Made by a program: the position numbers and the translations under genes. DNA of 64,000 nucleotides. Source: Mesorhizobium_B sp963522145. Lineage in GTDB: Bacteria; Pseudomonadota; Alphaproteobacteria; Rhizobiales; Rhizobiaceae. Positions 15,824 to 24,570 of this stretch are shown in pieces. The stretch spans positions 310,001-374,000 of the forward strand of contig CAUQXI010000001.1 in assembly GCA_963522145.1 (NCBI GenBank). The letters run 5' to 3'. Under the pieces are notes generated by a model. The model was not told the origin of the DNA. It made no database searches and was given only the letters and a program-made list of their open reading frames with translations. The number at the start of each line of letters is the position of its first letter. The stretch's first letter is position 1.

Positions 15824-16318
15824 CTAGCGGTCCACCGGCGTTTCCGCCACCGAAGCGCTTTGTCGCGCCCGCCACTCGTCGAGCCGATCCGCCAGCTCAT
15901 GATCCGAAAGCGCGAGGACTGCCGCAGCCAGAAGGGCTGCGTTGGCCGCGCCCGCCTTGCCGATGGCAAGCGTTCCCACCGGGATGCCCGCCGGCATCTG
16001 GACGATGGAAAGCAGCGAATCCTGGCCCTTCAACGCATGGCTTTCTACGGGCACGCCGAAGACGGGAAGAGGCGTCAGCGCGGCCACCATGCCGGGCAGG
16101 TGGGCCGCGCCGCCCGCGCCTGCGATCACGACCTTGAACCCTGCCTCTCGCGCGCCGCGTGCGAAGTCGAACATGCGCTCCGGCGTGCGGTGGGCGGAAA
16201 CCACGCGCGCCTCATGGGGGATGTCGAGCGCGGTCAGCGTGTCCGCTGCGTGACGCATGGTTTCCCAGTCGGAGCGGCTGCCCATGATCACCGCCACGAG
16301 CGGACGCGGTTCTTCCAT
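15824..16318 (-). CDS. purE: N5-CAIR mutase
   Basis: 164 aa, typical class I PurE. GSRSDW (13-18), SAHRTPERM (41-49) and GAGGAAHLPGM (67-77) make up the active-site loops. It converts N5-CAIR to 4-carboxy-AIR, the step after PurK. The gene order purE-purK with an 8-bp gap is the standard operon. A DUF465 gene ends upstream with only 32 bp between, so it may share the transcript. Confidence 0.95.
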   Translation of the reverse strand: MEEPRPLVAVIMGSRSDWETMRHAADTLTALDIPHEARVVSAHRTPERMFDFARGAREAGFKVVIAGAGGAAHLPGMVAALTPLPVFGVPVESHALKGQDSLLSIVQMPAGIPVGTLAIGKAGAANAALLAAAVLALSDHELADRLDEWRARQSASVAETPVDR

Positions 16319-16350
16319 CTCTTGATCTCTTTAAAGCGCCGGCCGGCTGT

Positions 16351-16554
16351 TCAGGCGATGATGTCAGGAATGATGCGGTCTTCGAGGCTTTGGAGCCTGT
16401 CTTTCAGCGTCAGCTTCTTCTTTTTCATGCGCTGGATCTGCAGGGGATCGCAGCCCATGGCCATCATCGCGTTGATCGCCGCGTCGAAGTCGGCATGCTC
16501 CTGCTTCAGCCTGGCATAATCGAGGCGTATCTCGGCCTTTTCCTGATCCGGCAT
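16351..16554 (-). CDS. YdcH-like DUF465 small protein
   Basis: 67 aa helical protein with the DUF465 signature: an acidic-helical first half, then a basic turn RMKKKKLTLKDRLQSLEDR. The longer open frame to 16920 is not supported; the ATG at 16554 gives the family length. Function unknown. It sits 32 bp upstream of purE on the same strand, and a second, divergent DUF465 gene lies 257 bp away. Confidence 0.85.
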   Translation of the reverse strand: MPDQEKAEIRLDYARLKQEHADFDAAINAMMAMGCDPLQIQRMKKKKLTLKDRLQSLEDRIIPDIIA

Positions 16555-16811
16555 GTGGGGGAAGACTGCTCGTACTGAGGGGCGCGAAAACGCGCGCCGA
16601 TTGCGGAAAGTTTCTGAAAAATCGACCCAAGAAGTTGGGCGAAATTCGCATACCATGTTTCCCCTCGCGTGAAAATCACCAGCCCTTTCGTTCGACAAGG
16701 GAAAGCTTCGATGGCAAACTGATTTTTGTTGTGGTCGCGGGATACGGGGTCGGGCACTGGTGGCGTTTCTGCGATGCGCAGCGACCGAGGAAACCTGAAA
16801 GGGAGCACCGA

Positions 16812-16991
16812 ATGTCTCTTGCCAACCATCTTGAAGAGCTGAAGCGCAAGCATGGCGACATCGAGCGCAGGATCGACGAAGCAGCGCAGCATCCGTCGGT
16901 CGACGACGTCGAGATCGCACAGTTGAAGCGGCGCAAGCTCGCCCTCAAGGACGAGATGGAGAAGCTGCGCGGCGAGCCGACCACCCACTGA
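16812..16991 (+). CDS. YdcH-like DUF465 small protein (second copy)
   Basis: 59 aa. It shares the plan of its divergent neighbour: a charged first helix (LEELKRKHGDIERRIDEA), then LKRRKLALKDEMEKL. A GAAAGGGAG ribosome site lies a few bases before the ATG. The pair are probably ancient paralogues, since only the basic turn is closely similar. Two tandem hairpins follow the gene. The 257-bp divergent intergenic region (16555-16811) must hold both promoters; I do not see a consensus promoter in it. Confidence 0.85.
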   Translation: MSLANHLEELKRKHGDIERRIDEAAQHPSVDDVEIAQLKRRKLALKDEMEKLRGEPTTH

Positions 16992-17069
16992 GACGGGCTC
17001 GCGCGTTGCGTCGCGGCGGTTGATCGCAACCGCCGCGTGGAAGAGAAACGTTTGAATAAGACTGGATGC

Positions 17070-17104
17070 GGCGCGAGAACGAGTTTCTCGCGCCGTTCTT
17101 GTTT
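17070..17104 (+). terminator. Intrinsic terminator after second DUF465 gene
   Basis: A perfect 10-bp stem GGCGCGAGAA (17070-17079) / TTCTCGCGCC (17085-17094), loop CGAGT, followed by GTTCTTGTTT. Another perfect 10-bp hairpin, CGCGGCGGTT / AACCGCCGCG (17012-17037), lies just upstream without a U tract. The pair separates the plus-strand gene from the oncoming MFS gene and may work in both directions. Confidence 0.7.
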
Positions 17105-17105
17105 G

Positions 17106-18404
17106 TCAGGCGGCCTTGGGCGTGTCCCGCCGGTCCCCGCCGGGCCCGTCCTCGCCGGGAGCTTCCTCCTCCGCCGGGCCGCGCGGGTCGAGCTTGAGCG
17201 CCTCGGGGGTCAGCGAGCGGTCGGAAGGCAGCGTTTGAAACGCCTCGCGGCCCGCCACCGGGACCGGAGCGCGGCGCCGGATGCGCAGCACGGTGTAAAG
17301 CGCCAGCGCCGCATGGGCGAAGGCCGTGGCGAGGAACAGGCCTTCGGGCCGCATCCGGTCCATCAGCGCCGCACCGATCAACGGGCCCACCATCGTGCCA
17401 AAGCCGTAAAGCAGCAGCAGCCCGCTCGACACTTTCATGAAGTCCTGTGCCGAAGCATGGTCGTTCGCATGCGCCACGGCGAGCGAGTAGAGCGTGTAGG
17501 CGAGCGCGCCATAGCCCGCCGTCAGCACCAGCACGAGCAGGCCGGAGCGCGGCTCGGTGAAGAAGATCACCAGCGCGACGATGCACGCGATCAGCCCGGC
17601 GCCCGCCAGCACGAAGCGACGGTCAGTGCGATCGGACACGCGGCCGACGGGAAGCTGCATCACCGCGCCCGCCACCACGACAAGGCTCATCATCACGGCG
17701 ATCTCGGCCGTCGAGATACCGACCCGCGCGCCGTAAACGGCTCCGAGTGTGCCCCAAGCACCATTCGCGATGCCGATCAGGAAGCAGGCGACGAGGGAAA
17801 CGGGCGAGTTGCGATAAAGGCCCTTCAGATCGAGCCGCACATCCTGTAGCGGCTTCGGGGTTGCCGCGGTGGAAACGGCGGTGGGGATAAGCGAGAAGCA
17901 GAACAGGATGCCCGCCACCATGAAGAGCGAGGCCGAGCGCACATCGCCCGCCGCCACCACCATCTGCCCCGCCATGATCGAGGCATAGGTGACCATCATG
18001 TAGAGGCCGAACACCGTGCCGCGATTTTCGTTGGTGGCGCGCTCGTTGAGCCAGCTTTCGATCACCATGAAGGAGCCCGCCATGGCGAAGCCCGTGCAGG
18101 CCCGCAGCAGGATCCAGACATGCTGCTCGATGATCAGGCCGCTTAGGAGCGCGACGATCGCCGCGCCCGAGCAGAATGCGCCGAATGCCCGCACATGGCC
18201 GACGGAGCGAACCAGCCGGGGCGCGAGAAAGCAGCCGGCCACGAAGCCGCCGGCCCAGGCCGTGCCGAACAGGCCGAGCGCGGTCGTGGAGAAGCCTTCC
18301 GCCTGACCTCGCAACGGCAAAAGCAGGCCGTGCAGGCCGGACGCGGCGAGCAGAAAGGCCGTGCCGCGCAGCAGGGACAGGATCGGCCGATAGGAAGCGA
18401 ACAT
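17106..18404 (-). CDS. MFS transporter, YcaD-like
   Basis: 432 aa, about 12 transmembrane helices with a central loop near residues 185-205. The N-terminal half holds the GLFGTAWAGGFVAGCFLAPRL repeat and the MFS-type RVSDRTDRR loop is in the second half. The C-terminal ~55 residues are polar and acidic/Pro-rich. Likely an inner-membrane drug or metabolite transporter; the substrate is unknown. I used the ATG at 18404 rather than a TTG 18 bases upstream. Confidence 0.82.
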   Translation of the reverse strand: MFASYRPILSLLRGTAFLLAASGLHGLLLPLRGQAEGFSTTALGLFGTAWAGGFVAGCFLAPRLVRSVGHVRAFGAFCSGAAIVALLSGLIIEQHVWILLRACTGFAMAGSFMVIESWLNERATNENRGTVFGLYMMVTYASIMAGQMVVAAGDVRSASLFMVAGILFCFSLIPTAVSTAATPKPLQDVRLDLKGLYRNSPVSLVACFLIGIANGAWGTLGAVYGARVGISTAEIAVMMSLVVVAGAVMQLPVGRVSDRTDRRFVLAGAGLIACIVALVIFFTEPRSGLLVLVLTAGYGALAYTLYSLAVAHANDHASAQDFMKVSSGLLLLYGFGTMVGPLIGAALMDRMRPEGLFLATAFAHAALALYTVLRIRRRAPVPVAGREAFQTLPSDRSLTPEALKLDPRGPAEEEAPGEDGPGGDRRDTPKAA

Positions 18405-18506
18405 GGTCGGGCTGTTCCCCAAGCAACAGAATCAGCGGGGGTCTTGGCTCCACCATAAGGGCCTCAACATGACGGCAGCCCCACGGATGCGACATGGAGG
18501 GACGGC

Positions 18507-18701
18507 CTATCCGCGCCGGAACAGCGCGTCGGCGGCCGATCGCGTGTTCTCCTTGGCTTCGAGTTCGCCGCGGATACGAGCGATCTCGGCTTCGAGCTCT
18601 TCGATCCTGTGCCCGAGTTCTTCCACGCTCAGAGCGGACAGTTCCTGCCCGATCTCATGCACCCTGCGCTTCTTCGGCGCCTCATCCTCGTTTATAGCCA
18701 T
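18507..18701 (-). CDS. DUF1192 family small protein
   Basis: 64 aa, acidic and helical. The motif ELSALSVEELGHRIEELEAEIARI, followed by a short amphipathic tail ending SAADALFRRG, is diagnostic of DUF1192, which is widespread in Hyphomicrobiales with no known function. The second ATG (18701) is preceded by GGAAGGA at good spacing, so I chose it over 18725. It is divergent from the quinone oxidoreductase gene. Confidence 0.85.
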   Translation of the reverse strand: MAINEDEAPKKRRVHEIGQELSALSVEELGHRIEELEAEIARIRGELEAKENTRSAADALFRRG

Positions 18702-18791
18702 GACCCGTCCTTCCGCATGATCCATCCGCCGCTGGGTTCTAAACTGGCAGCGGGCGGCCGGCCGGCAACCGTTTTCCTTGAAGGCGTTCCT

Positions 18792-19802
18792 ATGTCCTCA
18801 TCCTCTTCCATCCCCTCGACCATGCGAGCGGTTGCGATCAGCGCGCCGGGCGGACCGGAGGTGCTCGTCGAGGGCGAGCACGAAACGCCCCGGCCCGGCC
18901 CGGGCGAAATCCTGATCCGGGTGCGGGCTGCGGGCGTCAACCGTCCGGACGTGCTCCAGCGCAAGGGTGCCTATCCGCCGCCGCCCGGCGCTTCGCCGCT
19001 GCCGGGGCTGGAGGTCGCCGGCGAGGTCGCGGCGCTGGGCGAGGGAAGCGGCCGCTGGAAGGTGGGCGATGCGGTCTGCGCGCTGACCAATGGTGGCGGT
19101 TACGCGGAATATGTCACGGTGCATGGCACCAACGCGCTGCCGGTGCCGGAAGGCTTCTCCATGCGCGAGGCGGCTGCGCTGCCCGAGACGTTCTTCACCG
19201 TGTGGCATAATGTGTTCGAGCGCGGCGCGCTCCGCCCCGGTGAGACACTGCTTGTCCATGGCGGCTCGTCGGGCATCGGCACGACCGCGATCCAGCTTGC
19301 CACAGCACTCGGCTCGCGCGTGATCGCAACCGCCGGCTCGCCGGAGAAATGCGCCGCCTGTGAGGACCTTGGCGCGGCGCGCGCGGTCAACTACCGGACG
19401 GAAGACTTCGTGGCCGTTGCGAAAGAGGTCACAGCCGGCAAGGGCGTCGATATGATCCTCGACATGGTGGGCGGCGACTATCTCGCGCGGAACATCCATG
19501 CGGCGGCGCCCGATGGCCGCATCGTTTTGATCGCCACCCAGGGCGGCGCCGAAGCAGCGGCAGACCTTGGGCGGCTGATGGTCAAGCGTCTGACGCTGAC
19601 AGGCTCCACTCTGCGGCCGCGATCGGTCGAATTCAAGGGCGAGATCGCCGAGGCGCTGGAGGCGCGTGTCTGGCCGCTGCTGGCAGCGCGCCGCATCGCG
19701 CCTGTGATGGATCGGCAGTTTCCGCTTCGCGAGGCTGCGGAAGCGCACCGGCGGATGGAGGAGGGCAGCCATATCGGCAAGATCGTGCTCGACGTGGCGT
19801 AG
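18792..19802 (+). CDS. NAD(P)H-quinone oxidoreductase (PIG3-like, zinc-independent MDR)
   Basis: 336 aa medium-chain dehydrogenase/reductase. The N-terminal catalytic domain has GVNRPDVLQRKGAYPPPPG, the PIG3-type signature; the Rossmann segment VHGGSSGIGTTAIQLA starts near residue 155. The zinc-binding cysteines and histidines of alcohol dehydrogenases are absent, as expected for quinone reductases. It likely reduces quinones with NADPH in the cytoplasm. The upstream open frame overlaps DUF1192; the ATG at 18792 has a GAAGG site and is the sensible start. Confidence 0.88.
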   Translation: MSSSSSIPSTMRAVAISAPGGPEVLVEGEHETPRPGPGEILIRVRAAGVNRPDVLQRKGAYPPPPGASPLPGLEVAGEVAALGEGSGRWKVGDAVCALTNGGGYAEYVTVHGTNALPVPEGFSMREAAALPETFFTVWHNVFERGALRPGETLLVHGGSSGIGTTAIQLATALGSRVIATAGSPEKCAACEDLGAARAVNYRTEDFVAVAKEVTAGKGVDMILDMVGGDYLARNIHAAAPDGRIVLIATQGGAEAAADLGRLMVKRLTLTGSTLRPRSVEFKGEIAEALEARVWPLLAARRIAPVMDRQFPLREAAEAHRRMEEGSHIGKIVLDVA

Positions 19803-19850
19803 CCGCTCTGCGCACTTCCTCTTCGCGACGATCACAAACGAGCCCGTTCG

Positions 19851-20189
19851 ATGCTGCCTTATCTGCTGCCCATCCTCATGCTGGTCGCGTCCAACGTCTT
19901 CATGACCTTCGCCTGGTACGGGCATCTCAAATTTCCGCTCGCGCCGCTGTAGGTCGTGGTTCTGCTTTCCTGGGCGATCGCTTTCTTTGAATACTGGCTG
20001 GCCGTTCCCGCCAATCGCATCGGCCATGCGGTGTATTCCGCCGCGCAGCTCAAGACGATGCAGGAGGTCATCACGTTGCTTGTCTTCGCGGGCTTTTCCG
20101 TCCTGTTCCTCAAGGAGCCGCTCGGCTGGAACCACCTTGCCGGCTTCGCGATGATCGCTGGCGGCGCAGCCCTGATCTTCAAGTGGTAA
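19851..20189 (+). pseudogene. DUF486 small transporter-like gene interrupted by an amber codon
   Basis: A 112-codon frame encoding a DUF486 (DMT-like) membrane protein. Codons 1-33 give MLPYLLPILMLVASNVFMTF and continue to a TAG at 19950-19952. Past it the same frame runs unbroken to 20189 with the family signature SWAIAFFEYWLAVPANRIG. In relatives this site is normally Trp within a LW-VVL stretch, so one G-to-A change (TGG to TAG) explains it. A GTG four codons after the stop could restart translation of a shortened protein without the first helix. Everything else is intact, so the lesion is recent or a sequencing error. Confidence 0.82.
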
Positions 20190-20352
20190 GGCCGGCTCGC
20201 TCCGACCTGTGACGGGACGCGCGGATTCCCGTTGAACGGATGGCGGCTTGCCGCTATATGAGCCGTACTTTCCCTTAAATTGGTGGTTTCATCCAAGCCA
20301 CCGCCCGCGGCCCGGAGATGGGCTCGGGCGAATGAGGAGGCTTTCCCTTTCC

Positions 20353-21054
20353 ATGGCCAACACGCTCCTGATGCCCAAGGCGACTGCCGTCTGGCTGGTC
20401 GACAACACCGCGCTTTCCTTTGACCAGATCGCATTCTTCTGCGGATTGCACCCGCTCGAGGTGAAGGCGATCGCGGACGGCGAATCGGCGCAGGGCATCA
20501 AGGGCATGGACCCGATCATGACCGGCCAGCTTTCCCGCGAGGAGATCGCCCGCGGCGAGGGCGACAACAGTTACCGGCTCAAGCTTCAGAACCCGAAGGT
20601 CCGCGTGCCCGAGTCCAAGCGCAAGGGACCGCGCTACACGCCGCTGTCCAAGCGCCAAGATCGGCCGAACGCGATCCTCTGGCTGGTCAAGAACCATCCC
20701 GAGCTCAAGGATGCGGCGATCTCGCGGCTGGTGGGAACCACCAAGGCCACCATCGACCAGATCCGCGAGCGCAAGCACTGGAACATGGGCAACCTCGCAG
20801 CCATGGATCCGGTCGCGCTCGGCCTTTGCTCGCAGATCGATCTCGATCTCGAAGTCGGTCGTGCCTCGACCGCGCGCGGCTCGCAGCCGGCACCCGCCAC
20901 CGGCGATACGCTGCTGCCTGCTGCCCTGACCGAGCGTCTGTCGCCCGAACCCCGCGAGCGCGACGAGGACAAGGAGCTTTCGGCCGAAAGCGTGTTCGCC
21001 AAGCTTTCGGCACTGAAGCGCCCGGACTCCGACAATCAGGCGGACGAGGAGTAA
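20353..21054 (+). CDS. trcR: Cell-cycle transcriptional regulator TrcR (DUF1013)
   Basis: 233 aa. The N-terminus MANTLLMPKATAVWLVDNTA and the helix-turn-helix-like blocks FCGLHPLEVKAIADGE and ISRLVGTTKATIDQIRER are diagnostic. TrcR is a conserved alphaproteobacterial DNA-associated regulator; the name comes from Caulobacter work. The tail after about residue 165 is low-complexity and acidic. The ATG at 20353 gives the family N-terminus; an AGGAGG lies 12 bases upstream, and an alternative ATG seven codons earlier overlaps that site. Confidence 0.9.
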   Translation: MANTLLMPKATAVWLVDNTALSFDQIAFFCGLHPLEVKAIADGESAQGIKGMDPIMTGQLSREEIARGEGDNSYRLKLQNPKVRVPESKRKGPRYTPLSKRQDRPNAILWLVKNHPELKDAAISRLVGTTKATIDQIRERKHWNMGNLAAMDPVALGLCSQIDLDLEVGRASTARGSQPAPATGDTLLPAALTERLSPEPRERDEDKELSAESVFAKLSALKRPDSDNQADEE

Positions 21055-21120
21055 TCAACGGTCTGCCTTCCGGCTTCGCCGTGTTGCGCGGATAGCTGGT
21101 GACGGGCGAGGAAGGAAACG

Positions 21121-21297
21121 ATGACCAAGGCCGTTTCCGTTCTCGCCATTCTGCTGATGGCTATCCAGATCATCAAGCCGCTTGGCCTTCCGGGCCTCAC
21201 CCGGCGCGGGGATTTCTGGAAGCTCGCTTTGTTCGCGTTCGGAGCCCTGATTCTGACGATCGGCTTGCGCGAGGGCTGGGAGGCGCTGGCCTCCTGA
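21121..21297 (+). CDS. Small membrane protein, 58 aa
   Basis: A short gene with a strong ribosome site (GAGGAAGGA) seven bases before the ATG. The product starts MTKAVSVLAILLMAIQIIKP and has two hydrophobic segments (about 4-18 and 33-48) separated by a short basic loop (LTRRGDFWK), so it should be a small two-helix inner-membrane protein. I do not recognise a family with certainty. It lies 66 bp after trcR on the same strand and converges on pgk. Confidence 0.7.
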   Translation: MTKAVSVLAILLMAIQIIKPLGLPGLTRRGDFWKLALFAFGALILTIGLREGWEALAS

Positions 21298-21330
21298 GGC
21301 GCTCATTGTTGTTGCCCGGAAACGCTTCCG

Positions 21331-22527
21331 TCAGGCGCGCAGCGCTTCCACACCGGGCAGGACCTTGCCCTCCATCCATTCCAGGAAGGCGCCGCCCGCC
21401 GTCGAGACATAGGTGAAGTCGCCTGCCACGCCCGCATGGTTGAGGGCGGCCACCGTGTCGCCCCCGCCGGCGACCGAGACGAGCTTGCCTTCGGTCGTGC
21501 GCTGAGCCGCATGGCGAGCCGCTCCCACCGTGGCGCGATCGAAGGGCGCGATCTCGAACGCGCCGAGCGGCCCGTTCCAGACCAGCGTCTTCGCACGATC
21601 GATCCAGCCGCTTACGGCTTCGATGGTCTGCGGGCCGACATCGAGGATCATGCCGTCTGCGGGAACGGCTGACACCGGCACGGTCTCGCTTGCCGCGCCG
21701 GCCTTGAATTCCTTCGCAACGACAGCATCCACGGGCAGCACGATCGCACAGCCGGCTTCCGCCGCCTCGTGCTCGATCTCGCGCGCCTTGCCGGCCAGCT
21801 CGTGCTCGCAGAGCGAGCGGCCCACATCCACCCCGCGCGCGGCGAGAAAGGTGTTGGCCATGCCGCCGCCGATGACCAGCGCATCCACCCTCTTCACGAG
21901 GTTCAAGAGCAGGTCGATCTTGGTGGACACCTTCGCGCCGCCCACGATCGCGACCACGGGCCGCTGCGGCGCGCCGAGGCCTTTTTCGAGCGCCTCCAGC
22001 TCGGCCTGCATGGTGCGTCCGGCGAAGGCGGGCAGCAAACGCGCCAGGCCCTCGGTGGAGGCATGGGCGCGGTGGGCTGCGGAGAATGCGTCATTGACAT
22101 AGATGTCGCCGTTCTTTGCCAGTGCCTGCACAAAGTCGGGGTCGTTCTTTTCCTCGCCCCTGTGGAAGCGGGTGTTCTCCAGAAGCAGGACAGCGCTGTC
22201 CTTCATCGCGGCAACCGCATCTTCCGCCGCTGCGCCGATGCAGTCGGGGGCGAAGGCGACGGGCAGATCGACAATGCGGGCCACGGCTTCCGCGATCGGC
22301 TGAAGGGAGTATTGCGGATCGGGCGCGCCCTTGGGGCGGCCGAAATGCGCGAGCAGGATCACCCTCGCACCCTTGTTCGCGAGTTCCCGAATCGTGGGCG
22401 CCACGCGCTCTATACGGGTGGCATCGGTAACACGACCATTCTCCGTGGGCACATTGAGATCGACGCGAAGCAAAACGCGCTTGCCGCGCAGCTCACCACT
22501 ATCGTCAAGCGTCTTGAACTTCGCCAT
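21331..22527 (-). CDS. pgk: Phosphoglycerate kinase
   Basis: 398 aa, standard bacterial length. It contains LLRVDLNVP near residue 20, the AHFGRPKG substrate loop, IVGGAKVSTK, IGGGMANTF and the C-terminal nucleotide loop SVAGGGDTVAAL. It interconverts 1,3-bisphosphoglycerate/ADP and 3-phosphoglycerate/ATP. It belongs to a minus-strand carbon-metabolism group tkt-gapA-antiporter-pgk, with 63 bp to the antiporter gene, so it may be partly co-transcribed with it. Confidence 0.97.
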   Translation of the reverse strand: MAKFKTLDDSGELRGKRVLLRVDLNVPTENGRVTDATRIERVAPTIRELANKGARVILLAHFGRPKGAPDPQYSLQPIAEAVARIVDLPVAFAPDCIGAAAEDAVAAMKDSAVLLLENTRFHRGEEKNDPDFVQALAKNGDIYVNDAFSAAHRAHASTEGLARLLPAFAGRTMQAELEALEKGLGAPQRPVVAIVGGAKVSTKIDLLLNLVKRVDALVIGGGMANTFLAARGVDVGRSLCEHELAGKAREIEHEAAEAGCAIVLPVDAVVAKEFKAGAASETVPVSAVPADGMILDVGPQTIEAVSGWIDRAKTLVWNGPLGAFEIAPFDRATVGAARHAAQRTTEGKLVSVAGGGDTVAALNHAGVAGDFTYVSTAGGAFLEWMEGKVLPGVEALRA

Positions 22528-22590
22528 GGCGGTTCTCCCTTTGCGAGCTCGGGGCGGACATTACGCAGCAGCGTGGTTGAAGCAAGGGAT

Positions 22591-24426
22591 TTAGCCGACG
22601 CTTTCCTCGCCCGCCGGCACCTTTGAGGGCTTGGCGGAAAAGAAGGCTGCGAGCCGGCGTCGGACGGTGGCCGCGCCCGGGACGATCGGCATCGCAGTCG
22701 CGGTTACCGGCTCGAAGGACAGGCCGAGCGCTGTCACGCGCCCGTTCTCATCGGTATCGCGCACGATCAGGTCGATCGGCCCGAGCGATACACGATCGGC
22801 ATATTCGGCCACGCCGCCCATGCGCGACGCCACGACGCCGCCGACGGTCATCTTGCGCTCGGCTTCCGTCAGCGTCGGACCATACGCGGCTTCGAGGTCG
22901 GCGGCGGGACGATTAGGTTCCACGGCGAATTCTCCGAAGAACTCGATATCGCCAGGCTCGACGCGGGCGGGACTCGCGAAAAGCCGATCGAGCAGCCGTG
23001 AGGAGCGCTGGTGCACGAAGATATAGACATGGTCGCCCGCCTGGAGTCTGCCCGTTTCGCCCCATCGCATGGAGCGCCCGTCACGCAGCACGAGGGAGGG
23101 CCGCGCCCAGCGCGGCAGGCGGCGGCCGGCGCGCGTCACCGGGCTGCCGGGCACCACCGTATAGGCCAGCAGCTCATGGTGGGCTGAGCCGGGCAGTTCC
23201 AGCTCGACCTTTTCCAGCGGGCCAATCTTCTGCGGCATGATCAGGCCGAGGCGTCGCGCAAGCGGCCCCACGGTCCAGCCCTGCACCACGAGAGAGACCA
23301 GCACGACGATGAAGGCCGTATTGAAGATCGCGCGGCCATATTCGAGGTTGCCGAGGATAGGCGTGATGGCGAGCAGGATCGACACCGCGCCGCGCAGGCC
23401 CACCCATGAGATGAAGGCGGCTTCGTTTCGGGCGAAGCGGAAGGGCAGCAGGCACAGCCACACTGCGACCGGCCGCGCGACCAGGATCAGGAACAGGCCG
23501 AGGCCAACCGCAGCGGGCAGGATCGCCCCGAACTGCGACGGTGTGGCGAACAGGCCCAGCACCAGGAACATGACGATCTGCGCCAGCCAGCTCATGCCGT
23601 CATTGAAACGCTTGAGGGCCGCGCCGGAGCGTATGGCGGAGTTTCCGGCGATCAAACCCGCTAGGTACACGGCGAGGAAGCCCGAGCCGCCGATCGCGCC
23701 GGCGCCCGAGAAGACGAGAAGCGAAAGCGTGAGGACGAAGATGGGCTGAAGCCCGCGGTCGAGATCGAGCCGCTCTGCGAGCCGCACGATCATCATGCCG
23801 CCGCCCACGCCGACGGCAGCGCCAAGGCCCATGCTGACAAGGAACTTCGCAATCAGCTCCAGCCAGAGCGTATCGCCGCCATGCCCAAGATGGCCGGAGA
23901 TCAGTTCCACCAGAGTGATGGTGAAGAAGATCGCGATCGGGTCATTCGTGCCCGATTCGATCTCGAGCGTGGCGCGCGTGCGCTCGCGCAGGTTGATGTT
24001 GCCGGCGCGCAGGAGAAAGAACACGGCGGCGGCATCGGTCGAAGCGACGGCTGCACCGAGCAGAAAGGACTCCGCCCAAGGGAAACTGGCAAGGTAATGT
24101 GCCGCTGCGCCGAACAGCGCGGTGGTGAGCGCGACGCCGACGGTGGCAAGCGTCAGCGCTGGCCCGGCCGCCTGGCGCAGGATGCCGGCCGGCGTGCCGA
24201 AGCCCGAATCGAACAGGATCACGGCAAGCGCGAGCGAGCCGGCGAAGTAGGCGAACCCAGCATTGTCGAATTCGAGCCCCAGCCCGTCCGCGCCACTTGC
24301 GAGGCCGATGCCGAGAAACAGAAGCAAAAGAGGTGCGCCGAAGCGGAAGGCGATCAGGCTGGAAAACGCGGCAGCCAGCATAAGGCCGGTACCCACCAGC
24401 GTCGCCAGATAAACCGCCTGCTCCAT
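22591..24426 (-). CDS. CPA1-type cation/proton antiporter with RCK_C domain (CvrA/NhaP2-like)
   Basis: 611 aa. About 12-13 membrane helices span residues 5-385; the ion-binding region is visible as SGTNDPIA, and GLRGAVSILLAI is the second core motif. A TrkA-C/RCK_C-type domain follows (about 410-475, ending GDHVYIFV), then a CorC/HlyC-like C-terminal domain (about 520-590). This matches K+/H+ antiporters of the CvrA/NhaP2 group, which help in osmotic and pH homeostasis. I started at the ATG at 24426, which gives a membrane-helix N-terminus. A perfect 8-bp inverted repeat lies 64 bp upstream. Confidence 0.88.
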   Translation of the reverse strand: MEQAVYLATLVGTGLMLAAAFSSLIAFRFGAPLLLLFLGIGLASGADGLGLEFDNAGFAYFAGSLALAVILFDSGFGTPAGILRQAAGPALTLATVGVALTTALFGAAAHYLASFPWAESFLLGAAVASTDAAAVFFLLRAGNINLRERTRATLEIESGTNDPIAIFFTITLVELISGHLGHGGDTLWLELIAKFLVSMGLGAAVGVGGGMMIVRLAERLDLDRGLQPIFVLTLSLLVFSGAGAIGGSGFLAVYLAGLIAGNSAIRSGAALKRFNDGMSWLAQIVMFLVLGLFATPSQFGAILPAAVGLGLFLILVARPVAVWLCLLPFRFARNEAAFISWVGLRGAVSILLAITPILGNLEYGRAIFNTAFIVVLVSLVVQGWTVGPLARRLGLIMPQKIGPLEKVELELPGSAHHELLAYTVVPGSPVTRAGRRLPRWARPSLVLRDGRSMRWGETGRLQAGDHVYIFVHQRSSRLLDRLFASPARVEPGDIEFFGEFAVEPNRPAADLEAAYGPTLTEAERKMTVGGVVASRMGGVAEYADRVSLGPIDLIVRDTDENGRVTALGLSFEPVTATAMPIVPGAATVRRRLAAFFSAKPSKVPAGEESVG

Positions 24427-24570
24427 GCCCTCGCTGTCCCTCTCGGCTGCTCCTCCCGTCATAAGGCGCAGTGCGGCGAAGACATGGCTCACGTCGAGGA
24501 ATGTCGCGGTTTTCGACGTGAAGACTTTGACGGCCGGCGCCGACCCGCGCCAGCCGCCCGACGGGTCTGC

